Assembly (NCBI RefSeq): GCF_001854805.1 | Contig: NZ_MBLO01000266.1 | Coordinates: 292 to 64,291 of the forward strand | DNA: 64,000 nucleotides | DNA from: Pseudofrankia coriaricola | GTDB taxonomy: Bacteria; Actinomycetota; Actinomycetes; Frankiales; Frankiaceae | Direction of reading: 5' to 3' | Shown: one piece after another, positions 1 through 10,141 of the stretch | Numbering within the stretch: the stretch's first letter is position 1 | Layout of the letters: each line of letters starts with the position of its first letter | Made by a program: the position numbers and the translations under genes | The notes under the pieces: generated by a model | What the model was told of the DNA's origin: nothing | Seen by the model: only the letters and a program-made list of their open reading frames with translations | The model's database searches: none

Positions 1-663
1 GACGATCTGGATGCCGCGTTTTTGCAGGCTGGGGACGAACTGCATCGCGAGGCTGCGGGATGCCGCGACGTTCGGGTCGACGACGACCAGCGCCTTGCTG
101 CCGCCCTGTGCCTTGACGAAGTCGCCGAAGACGGAGGTGCCGCCGGTGTTGAACAGGTTGCCGGCATGGAAAAGGTTGGGGTGGTTGCTCCAGGTGGCGC
201 TCGTCCCGGTTCCGGTGACGGGGATGTTCTCCTTCTCGAGCCAGCCGGCTGACTTGTCGAGGACGATCGATGTGGCGATCAGGCCGAAGGCCCGCTGGGT
301 GTCGACCAGGTCGTGCGCGACCGTGGAGAAGGTCTCGGCGTCGGACTGGTCGTCGCCCCACACCAGGTCGATCTCGCGGCCGTTGACGCCGCCACGGGCG
401 TTCTGCAGGTCGATGCGCGCCTCGACGCCGCTGCGGGACGCCTTGAACGCGGAGGCGATCTCGGGGGCCCCGGTGTCGGGGTAGATGAGGCCGATCTTGA
501 TGGAAGCGGCGGTCACGCCTGGCTCCTGCGTCGGGCAGGGATTGGCAGCGCTCGTATTCGAGTTCGACGATGTGTCGCATGCGGCGAGGGCGGTGGATAG
601 CCCGACGGCTATGGCGGCGATCGTCGCCGAAGCGGTACGCATGCGCAGGCAGCGAAGGATCAT
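1..663 (-). CDS. Branched-chain amino acid ABC-type substrate-binding lipoprotein (3-prime end outside window)
   Basis: The frame stays open for 221 codons from the ATG at 663 to the window edge, so the C-terminus is missing. The N-terminus has basic residues, a hydrophobic stretch and a lipobox ending LAAC with Cys at about residue 29, so it should be a lipid-anchored exported protein. The mature part reads SIKIGLIYPDTGAPEIASAF and continues with VWGDDQSDAETF, typical of the Peripla_BP_6/LivJ-like ligand-binding fold. Family knowledge: these capture small organic solutes for ABC import. The ligand is unknown and no permease is visible. A second in-frame ATG lies seven codons downstream. Confidence 0.85.
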   Translation of the reverse strand, partial: MILRCLRMRTASATIAAIAVGLSTALAACDTSSNSNTSAANPCPTQEPGVTAASIKIGLIYPDTGAPEIASAFKASRSGVEARIDLQNARGGVNGREIDLVWGDDQSDAETFSTVAHDLVDTQRAFGLIATSIVLDKSAGWLEKENIPVTGTGTSATWSNHPNLFHAGNLFNTGGTSVFGDFVKAQGGSKALVVVDPNVAASRSLAMQFVPSLQKRGIQIV

Positions 664-1151
664 GAAATGCCGTCTCCCATTGACGTTTCTATACGAAGCG
701 CGACAGCCTGGGCCTTGTCCACCGACGGCCGGTCCGCACACTCCAGGGCTGCGATTCTCCAACGCGCCGACCGTGGCAGATCTTGATGGGCCGGCAGGTG
801 TCGGCGATCTGGACGGGTCTGGCCAGCCGGCGGGACGGGCAGTGGCTATGGGCGCGGGTCGCGCTGGAAAGGTTGCCTACAACAACGAACTCTGGCTCCG
901 TCTCACATTCAGCGGTAACAGAGAGTAGATAGGCATTGTGATCTGTTATTCCCGTCGGATCGCCTAATGATGGTGGTCTTCGGTGTCGCCACCGGCGCGG
1001 GACGCGTGATCCATCAGCGCGCCGATCCGGACGCCGGGGACCAGTCCAGGTTCGGGTGGGTTCATCCTCCACCATCCGCCGTCAACAGATAGTCACCACT
1101 GAAATTGCGACTGAGTGGAAGATGGGCCGAAGCCGATCTTGAAACAGCCCC
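664..1151. other. Gene-free stretch
   Basis: No frame here gives a recognisable protein on either strand. It should hold the promoter of the minus-strand lipoprotein gene, but I see no clear operator or inverted repeat. It ends near a transposase relic, so it may partly be insertion-sequence debris. Confidence 0.4.
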
Positions 1152-2560
<1,409 letters not shown>

Positions 2561-2564
<4 letters not shown>

Positions 2565-2692
2565 GCCGCGTCCCAGGCGACGTGCAGCGTCTTCGGGCCG
2601 CGCAGGCCGGCACCGAACACCCGGGCCTCCTCGGTGAGCCGGAGCCTCGGGAGCCGGTCCAAGAGCAGCTCAAACCCTGCAGTCATCGGACC
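2561..2692 (-). pseudogene. Cytochrome P450, C-terminal fragment only
   Basis: The last 43 codons read LLLDRLPRLRLTEE followed by LRGPKTLHVAWDAA, the normal last strands of bacterial class I P450s (LLDRLP-LRL, then RGP/RSP-L-V-WD). The heme-Cys loop, I helix and all earlier parts are missing. A short unrelated frame from an ATG with a good GGAGG at about 2849 fills the gap to the promoter. This suggests a large deletion joined promoter and P450 tail. It overlaps the downstream VOC gene by four bases. Confidence 0.6.
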
Positions 2693-2868
2693 TGCACTTC
2701 CAACCTCGCCGTTGCCCCGGCACCAGTACACGTCATGTCTGCCGCCCGCTGGGGCAGCCCGTCTCCGCGCGTTCGGCCAGGACCTTGCCCGTAGCGGCCA
2801 ACCTCCGACTTGGGATCGCCGCATCGGAGCTGTGCCAGGCTGACGGCATGAAGTGGGTGTGACATCCC

Positions 2869-3105
2869 CTCTTTCCTCCCCGGCCAGGCGCGTCGCCCTC
2901 CCTGAGGTCGGACTCGCGATGTATGCACGAGCCCATTTTGTATACAAGATGACGCCGACGCGCAAGGGGCGGACAGGCTCTTGAGCGGGCTCGCCGGTGA
3001 TCGTACCATGGTCTTATAGCTTATAAGGCTTTACCATTTGGCCGTCGAGGGGCACTCCTGCATGACGTGGCCGTTCGCGGTGGATCAGGGTCGGGGTGGC
3101 GTCGA
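2869..3105. repeat. Duplicated promoter cassette, copy A
   Basis: About 237 bp are nearly identical to 7269-7508 in the same orientation. Shared blocks include the TTCCTCCCCGGCCAGGCG stretch (an SD on the minus strand), TGTATGCA, TTGTATACAA, GACGCGCAAGGGGCGGACAG and a CTTATAAG block. In both copies the minus-strand genes start just left of the cassette. This copy abuts the stop of the GGDEF gene. Confidence 0.85.
2920..2950. promoter_or_regulatory. Paired operator TGTATGCA ... TTGTATACAA
   Basis: A perfect TTGTATACAA palindrome at 2938-2947 is preceded, 19 bp away, by the degenerate copy TGTATGCA at 2920-2927. It is one of the dispersed TGTATACA sites and lies upstream of the minus-strand P450-tail/VOC unit. 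The cognate GntR regulator is inferred, not shown. Confidence 0.6.
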
Positions 3106-5478
3106 TCACAGGTCGGCGAGGGGGCGGGCTTGGCCGTAGAGCGGGCCGGTGCCCAGGTCGCAGCCGGCGAGGGCGAGTTCGCGTGCCTGTGTGTGGTCGT
3201 TGATGCCGGTGGCCGTCACGATCAGCTCGAGGCGCGCGGCGGCGGCGAGGATGGTGTCGCGAACCTGGCGGATCTGGGCGCGGTCGGTGGCGCCGGTGTC
3301 GGTGATGGAGTGGTGCATCCTGATCATTCGGATGGGTAGGACGCGGCAGGCGGCGAACATGTCCGCATTCTCGCCGACTCCGTCGAGCGCGAGGGCTGCG
3401 CCGCGGTCGGTGAGAGGTAGTAGCGCGGGGACCGTCGCGGCCAGGTCCGCGCCGCCGCGGGTGCCGGCGAGCGTGAGGATCAGGGAGCATGGGCTGGGGC
3501 CCGGCAGCAGCGCGGCGATGTCGGTCAGCGGCGTGCGGTCGAGGATCGCGTCGAGGGGGATGGTGACGAGGACGGGCACGGGTGCGGAGCATCGCTCGGT
3601 GGTCGCGAGGTCGCCGCAGACCCGTTGGAGCGTGAGCTGGAGGAGCCCGTCGGCCAGCCGGGCTTCGTCGGCGAGCTGGCGTAGCTGTCCGGACGGGATC
3701 TCGCCGTGGCCTGGATGGCGCCAGCGTGGCTCGGCGTCCGCCGCGACGGTCCGCCCGTCCCGGAGGTGGACGACGGGCCGGTAGGCGACGTCCAAGGTGC
3801 CGGCGTCGTCCTCGCCGTGCAGCAGGCGGGTGAGGTCGTCGGACATCCGTGGCGCGGTGTCGATCATCGTGAGGTCGGGGCGGTAGACGACCAGCTCGCC
3901 TTTCCGTTGGCGCTTTGCCGCGTACATGGCGAGGTCGGCTTCGCGCTGTAGGGTTTCGGCGGCATCCGGGCCGCCGTCGCGGCTCGCGAGGACCAGCCCG
4001 AGGCTGGCGCCGACGCGATGGCGGTGTCCCGCCAGGGTGCAGGGTGCACGGATGGTGGCGGCGAGACGGCGCGAGAGTGACTCGGCCCCCGGGCCGTCGC
4101 GGCTGTTCTCGAAAATGACCGCGAACTCGTCACCTCCCAGCCTGGCGACGGTGTCCCCCGATCGGACGCCGTCCCGGAGCCGGCGGGCGGTGATCCGTAG
4201 CAGCTCGTCTCCGGCGGGGTGACCGAAGGTGTCGTTGACCTGTTTGAAATTGTCCAGATCGCAGAACAGCAGCGCGAAGGGGCGGTCGTCGCGCTGGGCG
4301 AGAGTGTGCCGCAGGCGGTCGGTGAAGAGCGCCCGGTTCGCGAGTCCCGTCAGTGGGTCGTGGGAGGCCTGGTAGTGCAGATCGCGCCGGCTCGCCTGGA
4401 CGGAGGCGAGCAGCCGGGCGTTGTCCCGCAATGTCAGCACCTGCCGGATCAGCACCACCACCAGCAGTCCGAGCAGACCGTCCCGCTCGACGCTGCCGAT
4501 GGGCGTGCCGGCGATCGTCTGGCCGACGGCCAGCGCGCCGACGGCCCCCAGCGCCACGTACGGCAGAACCGCGTGCATCCGCAGCGTCTGAGGACGGGTG
4601 TCGTCCAGGTCCGAGGGTCGCGCCGCCCGGATCGGCACGAGACCGGACAGGAAGATGAGCAGCCAGCCCACGACGAACCCGACGTCCGTGACCGGCACGG
4701 TTCCGCGTCCTCCCGCGGCGATGTTGAACATGGCGGCCGTGAGGGTCAACGTCAGCCCGGCCATGCCGGCCCCGAGCAGGCCGAGCGCGAGCCCTGATCG
4801 TGGCCGGCGGACGGTGCCCAGCAGCAGGACACCGACCAGGAGCAGGAGACTGCCGAGCGTCGCCACGATCGGGAGGGTGAGTGTCCGGATGTCGATGTGC
4901 GCGCTCCGCGCGATCGGTGTCAGCAGCACCGACCACAGGAGTGTGGCCACGGAGCCGACGACCGCCAGGCTGTCGAGAGCAACGATCGCGTACCAGTAAG
5001 AGCCGCTGTCGTCGGTCCGGCGAGCGTTGAGCGGGTCGGTGGGGAATGCCAGCACGCCGGCCAGCGCCAGCACGGCCGTCAGGACGAATCCCGCTGCCGA
5101 CGCCGGGAGCTGCGGGGGAAACGGCTCGCCGTGCCTGAGGCCGAGCTGGGCATACCACGCCGAGGCGGCCGCCAGCACCGCGGCCGCTGGCGCGATGATC
5201 AGACGCCAGCGGCGGTCGGCGCCCCGGGTCCGCCAGCCGGTCCAGGCCATGCAGACCGCGGCGGCCAGACAGCTGGCCGCGTTCGTCGAGCGGACGATCA
5301 ACGTGGCCGCCGTCGTGGGGACAGTCACGGCGCAGATCACCACGGCGAGGGTCAGGACGGCACACGCCACCGCCACCGACCACCACCGCAAGCCAGGGCC
5401 GCCGGTCATCGAACGCTTCCGCGGGTACATCCGCGACCCCGATCGGTCCGCTGTCACGGGTCGGATATCTTCCGACAC
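3106..5478 (-). CDS. Membrane-anchored diguanylate cyclase with degenerate EAL domain
   Basis: 790 residues, GTG start. Residues 30-345 contain about eight to ten hydrophobic segments. The GGDEF domain spans about 370-530, with DPLTGLANR, GGDEF at 448-452 and an inhibitory RxxD site (RSGD, 439-442) exactly five residues before it, so c-di-GMP synthesis with product inhibition is expected. The C-terminal EAL-like domain is altered: the EAL position reads AEP near 582, and the DDFGTGYSS region reads DGVGENADM. It is therefore probably not a working phosphodiesterase. It is not obviously linked to the catabolic genes. The last codons touch repeat copy A. Confidence 0.88.
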   Translation of the reverse strand: MSEDIRPVTADRSGSRMYPRKRSMTGGPGLRWWSVAVACAVLTLAVVICAVTVPTTAATLIVRSTNAASCLAAAVCMAWTGWRTRGADRRWRLIIAPAAAVLAAASAWYAQLGLRHGEPFPPQLPASAAGFVLTAVLALAGVLAFPTDPLNARRTDDSGSYWYAIVALDSLAVVGSVATLLWSVLLTPIARSAHIDIRTLTLPIVATLGSLLLLVGVLLLGTVRRPRSGLALGLLGAGMAGLTLTLTAAMFNIAAGGRGTVPVTDVGFVVGWLLIFLSGLVPIRAARPSDLDDTRPQTLRMHAVLPYVALGAVGALAVGQTIAGTPIGSVERDGLLGLLVVVLIRQVLTLRDNARLLASVQASRRDLHYQASHDPLTGLANRALFTDRLRHTLAQRDDRPFALLFCDLDNFKQVNDTFGHPAGDELLRITARRLRDGVRSGDTVARLGGDEFAVIFENSRDGPGAESLSRRLAATIRAPCTLAGHRHRVGASLGLVLASRDGGPDAAETLQREADLAMYAAKRQRKGELVVYRPDLTMIDTAPRMSDDLTRLLHGEDDAGTLDVAYRPVVHLRDGRTVAADAEPRWRHPGHGEIPSGQLRQLADEARLADGLLQLTLQRVCGDLATTERCSAPVPVLVTIPLDAILDRTPLTDIAALLPGPSPCSLILTLAGTRGGADLAATVPALLPLTDRGAALALDGVGENADMFAACRVLPIRMIRMHHSITDTGATDRAQIRQVRDTILAAAARLELIVTATGINDHTQARELALAGCDLGTGPLYGQARPLADL

Positions 5479-5677
5479 TCACAGTAAGTAGCCGCGCCCG
5501 GCCTGTTATAACCCGATGGGTCATCGACACCGACGCGACATCGTCGGCGAGGCGATCTGGCCGTCGGCGGCGAGCGCGTCCCGCGCGGCACGGGTACCCG
5601 ACGAGCGCCTCCGGGCACGCCCTCGCGGCTCGTCTGAGCCCGTCGCGGTCAAAGCCGCACGCGTTGAACGAACCGAC

Positions 5678-5890
5678 CTAGGAGATGTTGACGATGGAGC
5701 CGCCGCCGTTCTCGATCATCACGGGAATGGCCTTCTGCATGCAGAGCAGGACGCCGAAGAAGTTGACCTCCGTGTGGACGGCGTACTCCTCGCTGCTGAG
5801 GTAGTCGACGTCCCATTTGCGGCCGGCGACGGTCGCCGCGTTGTTCACCAGGACGTCGATGCGCCCGAACGTCGCCACGGTGGCGCGGGC
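5678..5890 (-). pseudogene. Short-chain dehydrogenase, central fragment
   Basis: The minus strand reads FGRIDVLVNNAATVAG and ends PVMIENGGGSIVNIS followed by a stop. This is the middle of a classical SDR, from the NNAG strand to just before the catalytic Ser. The Rossmann N-terminus and the YxxxK half are missing. It lies left of an operator pair at 5949-5975, its likely former promoter. Confidence 0.7.
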
Positions 5891-5948
5891 GGGCCCTCGT
5901 CGACGGCCGCATTCCGTCTCTGCCTGACGCGGATCACGCGCGGGTGCG

Positions 5949-5975
5949 TGTATACAATATCGTGATTCGTATACA
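5949..5975. promoter_or_regulatory. Paired operator TGTATACA / CGTATACA
   Basis: TGTATACA at 5949-5956 and CGTATACA at 5968-5975 are 19 bp apart, centre to centre, in an AT-rich patch. They lie between the SDR fragment (minus) and the broken MarR gene (plus). Same motif family as the other dispersed sites. Confidence 0.6.
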
Positions 5976-6131
5976 AACGTGGTAATCAAGCTCTTGACGG
6001 TGAAGTTACGGTAAGCGAGCATACGCTCGCTGTGCTTCACAAGAACTTGTGATCCGAGGGCGGCCGGTGCGCGGGGTGACTGGGCCACCGGGTGCCGGCC
6101 CGACGGGCCGCGGCGACCAGATCGGGGGTGC

Positions 6132-6490
6132 GTAACGGGAGGGGAGTTCGAACCGCGAGAGCACATCTCGTGGCTCATCAAGCAGGCCTTCCACTACACC
6201 CGGCGCGCCGCCGACGAGGCGATGCGCGCCCACGGCGTCACCTCTGCCCAGGGTGGCGTCCTGATCCGGCTCGCCCAACGCCCAGGGCTCTCGGCCGCCG
6301 ACCTTGCCCGCCTGATGTTCATCACGCCGCAGGCGGCCCAGCAGACGCTCACCGCGCTGGAAGGCCTGGGTCTCGTCGAGCGAAACGGGCGCGCTTGAGC
6401 CCTGACGCCCGATCTCCGTGGCCGAGGACCTGGACGATGTCGTTGACAACCTGCAGTCTGCCGCAGGCAAGTGGTCCCAGCGAGTTTTGA
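6132..6490 (+). pseudogene. MarR-family regulator, frameshifted and internally deleted
   Basis: Frame one reads EHISWLIKQAFHYTRRAADE, then SAQGGVLIRLAQRPGLSAAD and TPQAAQQTLTALEGLGLVER, a clear MarR winged helix. It stops at 6398 where the wing should begin. A second frame continues from about 6421 with AEDLDDVVDNLQSAAGKW, the usual C-terminal dimerisation helix. No good start codon is visible, since the frame opens after a stop at 6051. The gene cannot make a normal MarR protein. Confidence 0.7.
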
Positions 6491-6520
6491 AAGGTAAAAT
6501 TCATGTCGCGAGCCGCCGCG

Positions 6521-7264
6521 TTACGGGATGGCTCCGCCGTTGACGCCGAACAGTTGTCCTGTGATGTAGCTGGCTTCCTCGGAGCAAAGGTACAGGCAGG
6601 CGGCGGCGATGTCGTCGCCCGTACCCAGCCGGCCGACGGGGATGCGGCTGGCACCCCCGTCGCCCGTCGGATCGCCGATTTCGACGCGGGCCTGGCGGTA
6701 CATCGGGGTGTCGATCATGTGGGGTGCAATGGTGTTCGCCGTGATCCCCTGCCGTGCGTACTCAAAGGCGATCGCTCTTGTCAGCGTGATCACGCCGCCC
6801 TTGGACGCGGCGTAGTGCGCGTGGTTGGGGGTCATGATCTGGGCGGCCGATGACGTGATCGTGACGATGCGGCCCCAGTCGGCGGTGACCATGTCGGGGA
6901 TTGCCGCCTGTAAGCAGTGGAACGTGCCGGTCAGGTTCACCGCGAGGACACGGTGCCATGACTCGAGTGTGATCTCGGTGAAGGGATGAAACGGCGCGAC
7001 CGCGGCGGAGGTGACCATGACTTCGACGGGTCCGAACTCGGCGCGCACCTTTGCCAGCGCCTCGTCGACCGCGGCTCGATGGGAGACGTCTACGGCGCAC
7101 GCCATAGCTTTCGCGCCGCTTTCCTGTAGGCCTTCGGCGGCCTGATGGGCGAGGTCCCCATTCACGTCGAGGATCGCCACGCGGTGTCCGCGGCGGGCAA
7201 GGTGCTCGCTGATGGATAGTCCCATGCCCGAGGCGCCGCCGGTGACGGCTGCAACTCGGCTCAT
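6521..7264 (-). CDS. Short-chain dehydrogenase/reductase
   Basis: 247 residues, the normal classical-SDR length. The nucleotide motif is TGGASGMG at residues 8-15, the catalytic Ser lies in ITSSA near 138, and YAASK gives Tyr151/Lys155. The usual NNAG motif is replaced by TSAAVA. The tail ITGQLFGVNGGAIP is standard. The predicted role is NAD(P)-dependent oxidation or reduction of an alcohol or ketone in the catabolic set. The ATG lies directly beside repeat copy B, with AGGAAGAGG upstream, so it is probably under the TGTATACA operator. A fragment of a close paralogue lies at 57187-57360. Confidence 0.9.
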   Translation of the reverse strand: MSRVAAVTGGASGMGLSISEHLARRGHRVAILDVNGDLAHQAAEGLQESGAKAMACAVDVSHRAAVDEALAKVRAEFGPVEVMVTSAAVAPFHPFTEITLESWHRVLAVNLTGTFHCLQAAIPDMVTADWGRIVTITSSAAQIMTPNHAHYAASKGGVITLTRAIAFEYARQGITANTIAPHMIDTPMYRQARVEIGDPTGDGGASRIPVGRLGTGDDIAAACLYLCSEEASYITGQLFGVNGGAIP

Positions 7265-7268
7265 GGTA

Positions 7269-7508
7269 CCTCTTCCTCCCCGGCCAGGCGCATCGGCTCT
7301 CCCTGAGGTCGGACTCGTGATGTATGCAGGAACCTATCTTGTATACAAGATGACGCTGACGCGCAAGGGGCGGACAGGCTCTTGACCGGGCTCAGCGGTG
7401 ACTGTACCGTAGTCACATAACTTATAAGGATTCGCTCGTTCGGCCGTCGAGAGGCACACCTTGCGTGACCTGGCCGTTCGCGGTGGATCAGGGTCGGAGT
7501 GGCGTCGA
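7269..7508. repeat. Duplicated promoter cassette, copy B
   Basis: Direct repeat of 2869-3105 with scattered substitutions and small indels. It carries the same SD, operator pair and conserved CTTATAAGGnTT block, here placed in front of an intact SDR gene. Conservation of the whole 240 bp points to segmental duplication. Confidence 0.85.
7321..7351. promoter_or_regulatory. Operator pair with perfect 16-bp palindrome
   Basis: ATCTTGTATACAAGAT at 7336-7351 is a perfect palindrome and the longest version of the dispersed motif. TGTATGCA at 7321-7328 is a degenerate partner, 19 bp away. The site is 72 bp upstream of the minus-strand SDR start. Confidence 0.65.
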
Positions 7509-7623
7509 ACCGCGGTCGCGACGCGAGCCGGAGCACGGGAGGGGGCGGGCTCAGGATTCGGGAGGATAAGGCCGACGGGACAGCGCGGCGGCCCAGACGA
7601 GCGTGACGCGTGAGGCGGACGCG

Positions 7624-7700
7624 CATGAAGCCGGCGGTACTCGACGTGTGGGAAATTATCGATGCCGTTCGTGAGCGCATCATCCCCGGCGAGTTTCTGC
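7624..7700 (+). pseudogene. Possible GntR-regulator N-terminal stub
   Basis: An ATG at 7624 opens a peptide with DVWEIIDAVRERIIPGEFLL, which resembles the first helix of FCD-type GntR proteins (I-D-x-RERI-x-GE). It then runs into unrelated sequence, and no winged helix follows. The assignment is tentative because the match is short. Confidence 0.35.
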
Positions 7701-7746
7701 TGGCCGCTTCGTTCTCCATTCAAGCAACGCGAGAGGATCGCAAGCT

Positions 7747-8322
7747 GTGGGGACTTTCACCGAGTACAACAATCATTTTCTGAACCATGTCGAGCTGCTG
7801 CACCGCTCTGGCGAAGGTCAGCTCGCGGCCCTGTTGTTCGAGACGCTGGGTTGCACCGTCCTAGATGTCACGAAGGAATTCGGGGCGAGGTCGACGTACC
7901 TGGCTGTCTTTGCGGAGGCGAGCGAGCTCGATAGGCTCAACAACGTTCTGTACGTCTCCGAGATCGGCGAGTCGCAACTGCAGCTCGAGGACGTCCTCAG
8001 GCGCAGGATGCAGGCCGACGACGAGCTTCGCGTCGCGCTCGAGCAAAACGATCTGGTACGGAAGAAGCCTGGTCATGTCGCGCATTTCGGGCTGCGGTAT
8101 CCGGACCTCGACGAGCTAAAGACGGTGCTCGACCGTCTCGAACACAAGCTTCCCGCCGAACTCGCCGGTCGCGTGACGGTGTACCCACCCTTTCCGGTCG
8201 GGCTCCGCTCGCTCGGTACCGAGGTCCACCAGGCGTTCCTCTACACGGATGTCATCGGTCCGGGTTTTTACCCGTTCGGGCAGCTCATTGAACTCCAGGC
8301 GCAGCAACCGCTGAAGGATTAG
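7747..8322 (+). CDS. Uncharacterised VOC-like protein
   Basis: 191 residues with a GTG start, rather lower in GC than its neighbours. It contains HVAHFGLRYPDLDELKTVLD and ends GFYPFGQLIELQAQQ, features compatible with a single VOC/glyoxalase-fold domain, but the N-terminal half is not recognised. There is no signal peptide or membrane segment. It has no operon partner; broken genes lie on both sides. Function unknown. Confidence 0.55.
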   Translation: MGTFTEYNNHFLNHVELLHRSGEGQLAALLFETLGCTVLDVTKEFGARSTYLAVFAEASELDRLNNVLYVSEIGESQLQLEDVLRRRMQADDELRVALEQNDLVRKKPGHVAHFGLRYPDLDELKTVLDRLEHKLPAELAGRVTVYPPFPVGLRSLGTEVHQAFLYTDVIGPGFYPFGQLIELQAQQPLKD

Positions 8323-8820
8323 CGCCGCCAAGACCATCGACCTTGTCGCGGTGGCCGGCGACGCTCAGGCCCAGCTCTTCCGGGACTCGTCGCTGTGAAG
8401 GATCTGCCCGGTTAGGGTCTCGGCAGTCTGTTGGGTGAAACGGCCTGGACCTGCGTACCGACCGCACGTCGGTGCCGAGATGATCAAGCGGGCGCTTGAG
8501 GGGCCCTGATCTTCTGGCGGCGGTTCGCCTGAGTGTGGTGGGCGGGAGAGCGTCGGTCGGGCGTCAAGGCTCGAGCGCGGCATAGGACGGGTCGTTCCGG
8601 TCCTGGGATCCGGACACCGGCCGAGCGCGGCCAGCACCCGCCCCTCGGCCAGCACCGGTGGCTCCGCTGTGCGAGGCTGCCGAGGAAAGCCCCATCGCCG
8701 CCATCGGCGGGCGGTGCGGGCCGGAGCTCCCCGGCGTCCACCCCGGGGCGTGGCCGACCCCGATGCCGAGCAGAAACCGGTCACCGAGCGGCGGACAGCG
8801 ACGCGTACGACGCGGCCCTC
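8323..8820. other. Stretch without a recognisable gene
   Basis: Open frames exist on both strands but none resembles a known protein, and their composition looks like antisense or random high-GC sequence. A short plus-strand tail ending GAEMIKRALEGP just before 8510 could be the end of a lost gene but was not identified. Confidence 0.4.
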
Positions 8821-8830
8821 GGCCGGCGGG

Positions 8831-9000
8831 CGCATTGTCCTGTACTAGCTGGAAGCGCTCGGCTTCTGTGGCCGCGGTGAGTCGAGGCCGTTCGTTGAGG
8901 GTGGCAGGCGGATCGCCCGTGACGGTGACCTGCCGCTCAACACCTCTGGCGGACCAGCCGCTCCGGGTCATCAACCTGAAGGTCAAGGCGCGCTGCGTCG
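8831..9000 (+). pseudogene. Thiolase / lipid-transfer-type acetyl-CoA acetyltransferase fragment with amber stop
   Basis: The frame reads IVLY, then TAG at 8846-8848, then LEALGFCGRGESRPFVEGG and DGDLPLNTSGG. In intact thiolase-like proteins this segment is IVLYQLEALGFCGRGE and LP-NTSGG, so Q has become a stop (CAG to TAG). Upstream and downstream parts are scrambled. A related tail fragment lies at about 54985-55110. Confidence 0.7.
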
Positions 9001-9218
9001 AGGCTGGTGCTGGTGCCGTCGAACGCGGCGCGCAGGTCGCGCCCCGCGCCACAACGGTGACCGGTCCGAGGAGTTTGTCTGGCCGCAGCGCGTCGCGGGT
9101 GGTCGCCCGGCGCAGCGACCCCGGTCGGCGGGCGCCCGGCGCGCCCCCGAAGCGTTCATGGACAGCTGCCCTGGGTGGCGATCGGCTCGTCGTGGGGTAA
9201 CCGGACATCGCTCGCCAA

Positions 9219-9247
9219 TGTATACACTGACCCTGGTACTGTATACA
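9219..9247. promoter_or_regulatory. Operator pair, two exact TGTATACA
   Basis: TGTATACA at 9219-9226 and 9240-9247 are exactly 21 bp apart, the same phase as at 36696-36724. The pair precedes a GntR-tail fragment and a deleted CoxL gene on the plus strand. Confidence 0.65.
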
Positions 9248-9265
9248 AGGCTCGGTGGAGTGTAA

Positions 9266-9424
9266 GAGGCGAGCCCGGGCGATCCCGCTCGGGCGGCGAC
9301 AGCGGTGGCGGCCAACATCGACGCGACCTACGTCTCGCTGGGCTGGCGGCGTGTGGTCGTTGTGCGGTTCGAAGCCGTCAGTACGTCCGCGCGGGCACAG
9401 CGCAGACAGGAGGTCAACCGGTGA
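9266..9424 (+). pseudogene. GntR (FCD) regulator, C-terminal fragment
   Basis: The frame reads DPARAATAVAANIDATYVSL then GWRRVV and ends at a TGA at 9424. This matches the C-terminus of the intact GntR protein at 55247-55966 (ATAAVLANIDGAYVAFGWRR) almost residue for residue, so it is a remnant of a paralogue. The DNA-binding half is gone. Its stop overlaps the GTG of the next broken gene (GTGA), suggesting an old operon. Confidence 0.7.
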
Positions 9425-9960
9425 CGTTCGTCGGCGAGTGGGCGGCGAGGGTCGAGGACCGGCGGCTGTTGACGGGGCGGGGAAGGTTCGTCGACGACCT
9501 GGTCGCGATGGTCGTGGCCGAGAGCCGGTACATAGCGGAGGATGGCTGCGACCTGGCCGAGGTCGACTACGACCCGCTGCCGGCGGTGACCGGGTACGAC
9601 GCTGCCCTCGACAGCGATGCACCGGCCACCTGCGACGAGCTCGGCGACAACATTCTGGACGCGAGTCCGCCCATCACCCTGAGAGACGTCGGCGCCGCTT
9701 TCACGCAGGCAATGCCGGCATGGCAATCCCCTTGGCGCCACGTTCATGGACTACCTGCTTCCGACCGCTACCGAGATCCCAGACGTCGAAATCGAACACC
9801 TGCCCTCCGATAGCCTCGGCGACTTTGACTTCGACTTCCACGGCGTCGGCGAAGGCGGGGCACTCGCGACGGTGACCAACGCCGTCGCGGATGCGCTGTT
9901 GCCCCTGGGCGCCCGGGTCGACCAGCAACTACCCCAGCGACGATCCTCGCGCTGGCCGAC
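9421..9960 (+). pseudogene. CoxL/xanthine-dehydrogenase-type molybdenum hydroxylase large subunit, massively deleted
   Basis: It starts GTG with WAARVEDRRLLTGRGRFVDD, the hallmark N-terminus of CO-dehydrogenase-like large subunits. It jumps to AEVDYDPLPAVTGYDAAL and then, in a shifted frame from about 9723, to GNPLGATFMDYLLPTATEIP and GVGEGG plus TNAVADALLPLGARVD, the C-terminus. A normal subunit is about 780 residues; here under 200 codons remain, with the molybdopterin core lost. No small or medium subunit is nearby. Confidence 0.75.
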
Positions 9961-10141
9961 CTCACCTCCTCCCGACGTTCGCCCACCAGATGGCTGAACG
10001 GACAAGGCAGGCCAGGCGGAACCGGGTCAACGGGGACCGGGATTACTGCTCCGGTGACGAAGGACACCGGCCCGAGGGGAGAAGGCGGGAACCACCGCCT
10101 TCTCCGTCGCCTAGCCGGGGCGCTTCAAGGGCGTTGTAATG

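Noticed and set aside
4130-5530. Long minus-strand frame of 466 codons overlapping the GGDEF gene
   Set aside because: Arg/Ala/Gly/Pro-rich low-complexity translation, with no domain; it is a shadow of the membrane part of the diguanylate cyclase.
7624-7746. A working GntR protein upstream of the VOC-like gene
   Set aside because: Only the first helix is recognisable and the frame runs into the next gene; kept as a low-confidence stub.
8564-9622. Minus-strand frame of 352 codons across the debris region
   Set aside because: No recognisable motif. Several plus-strand relics in the same stretch match known proteins.
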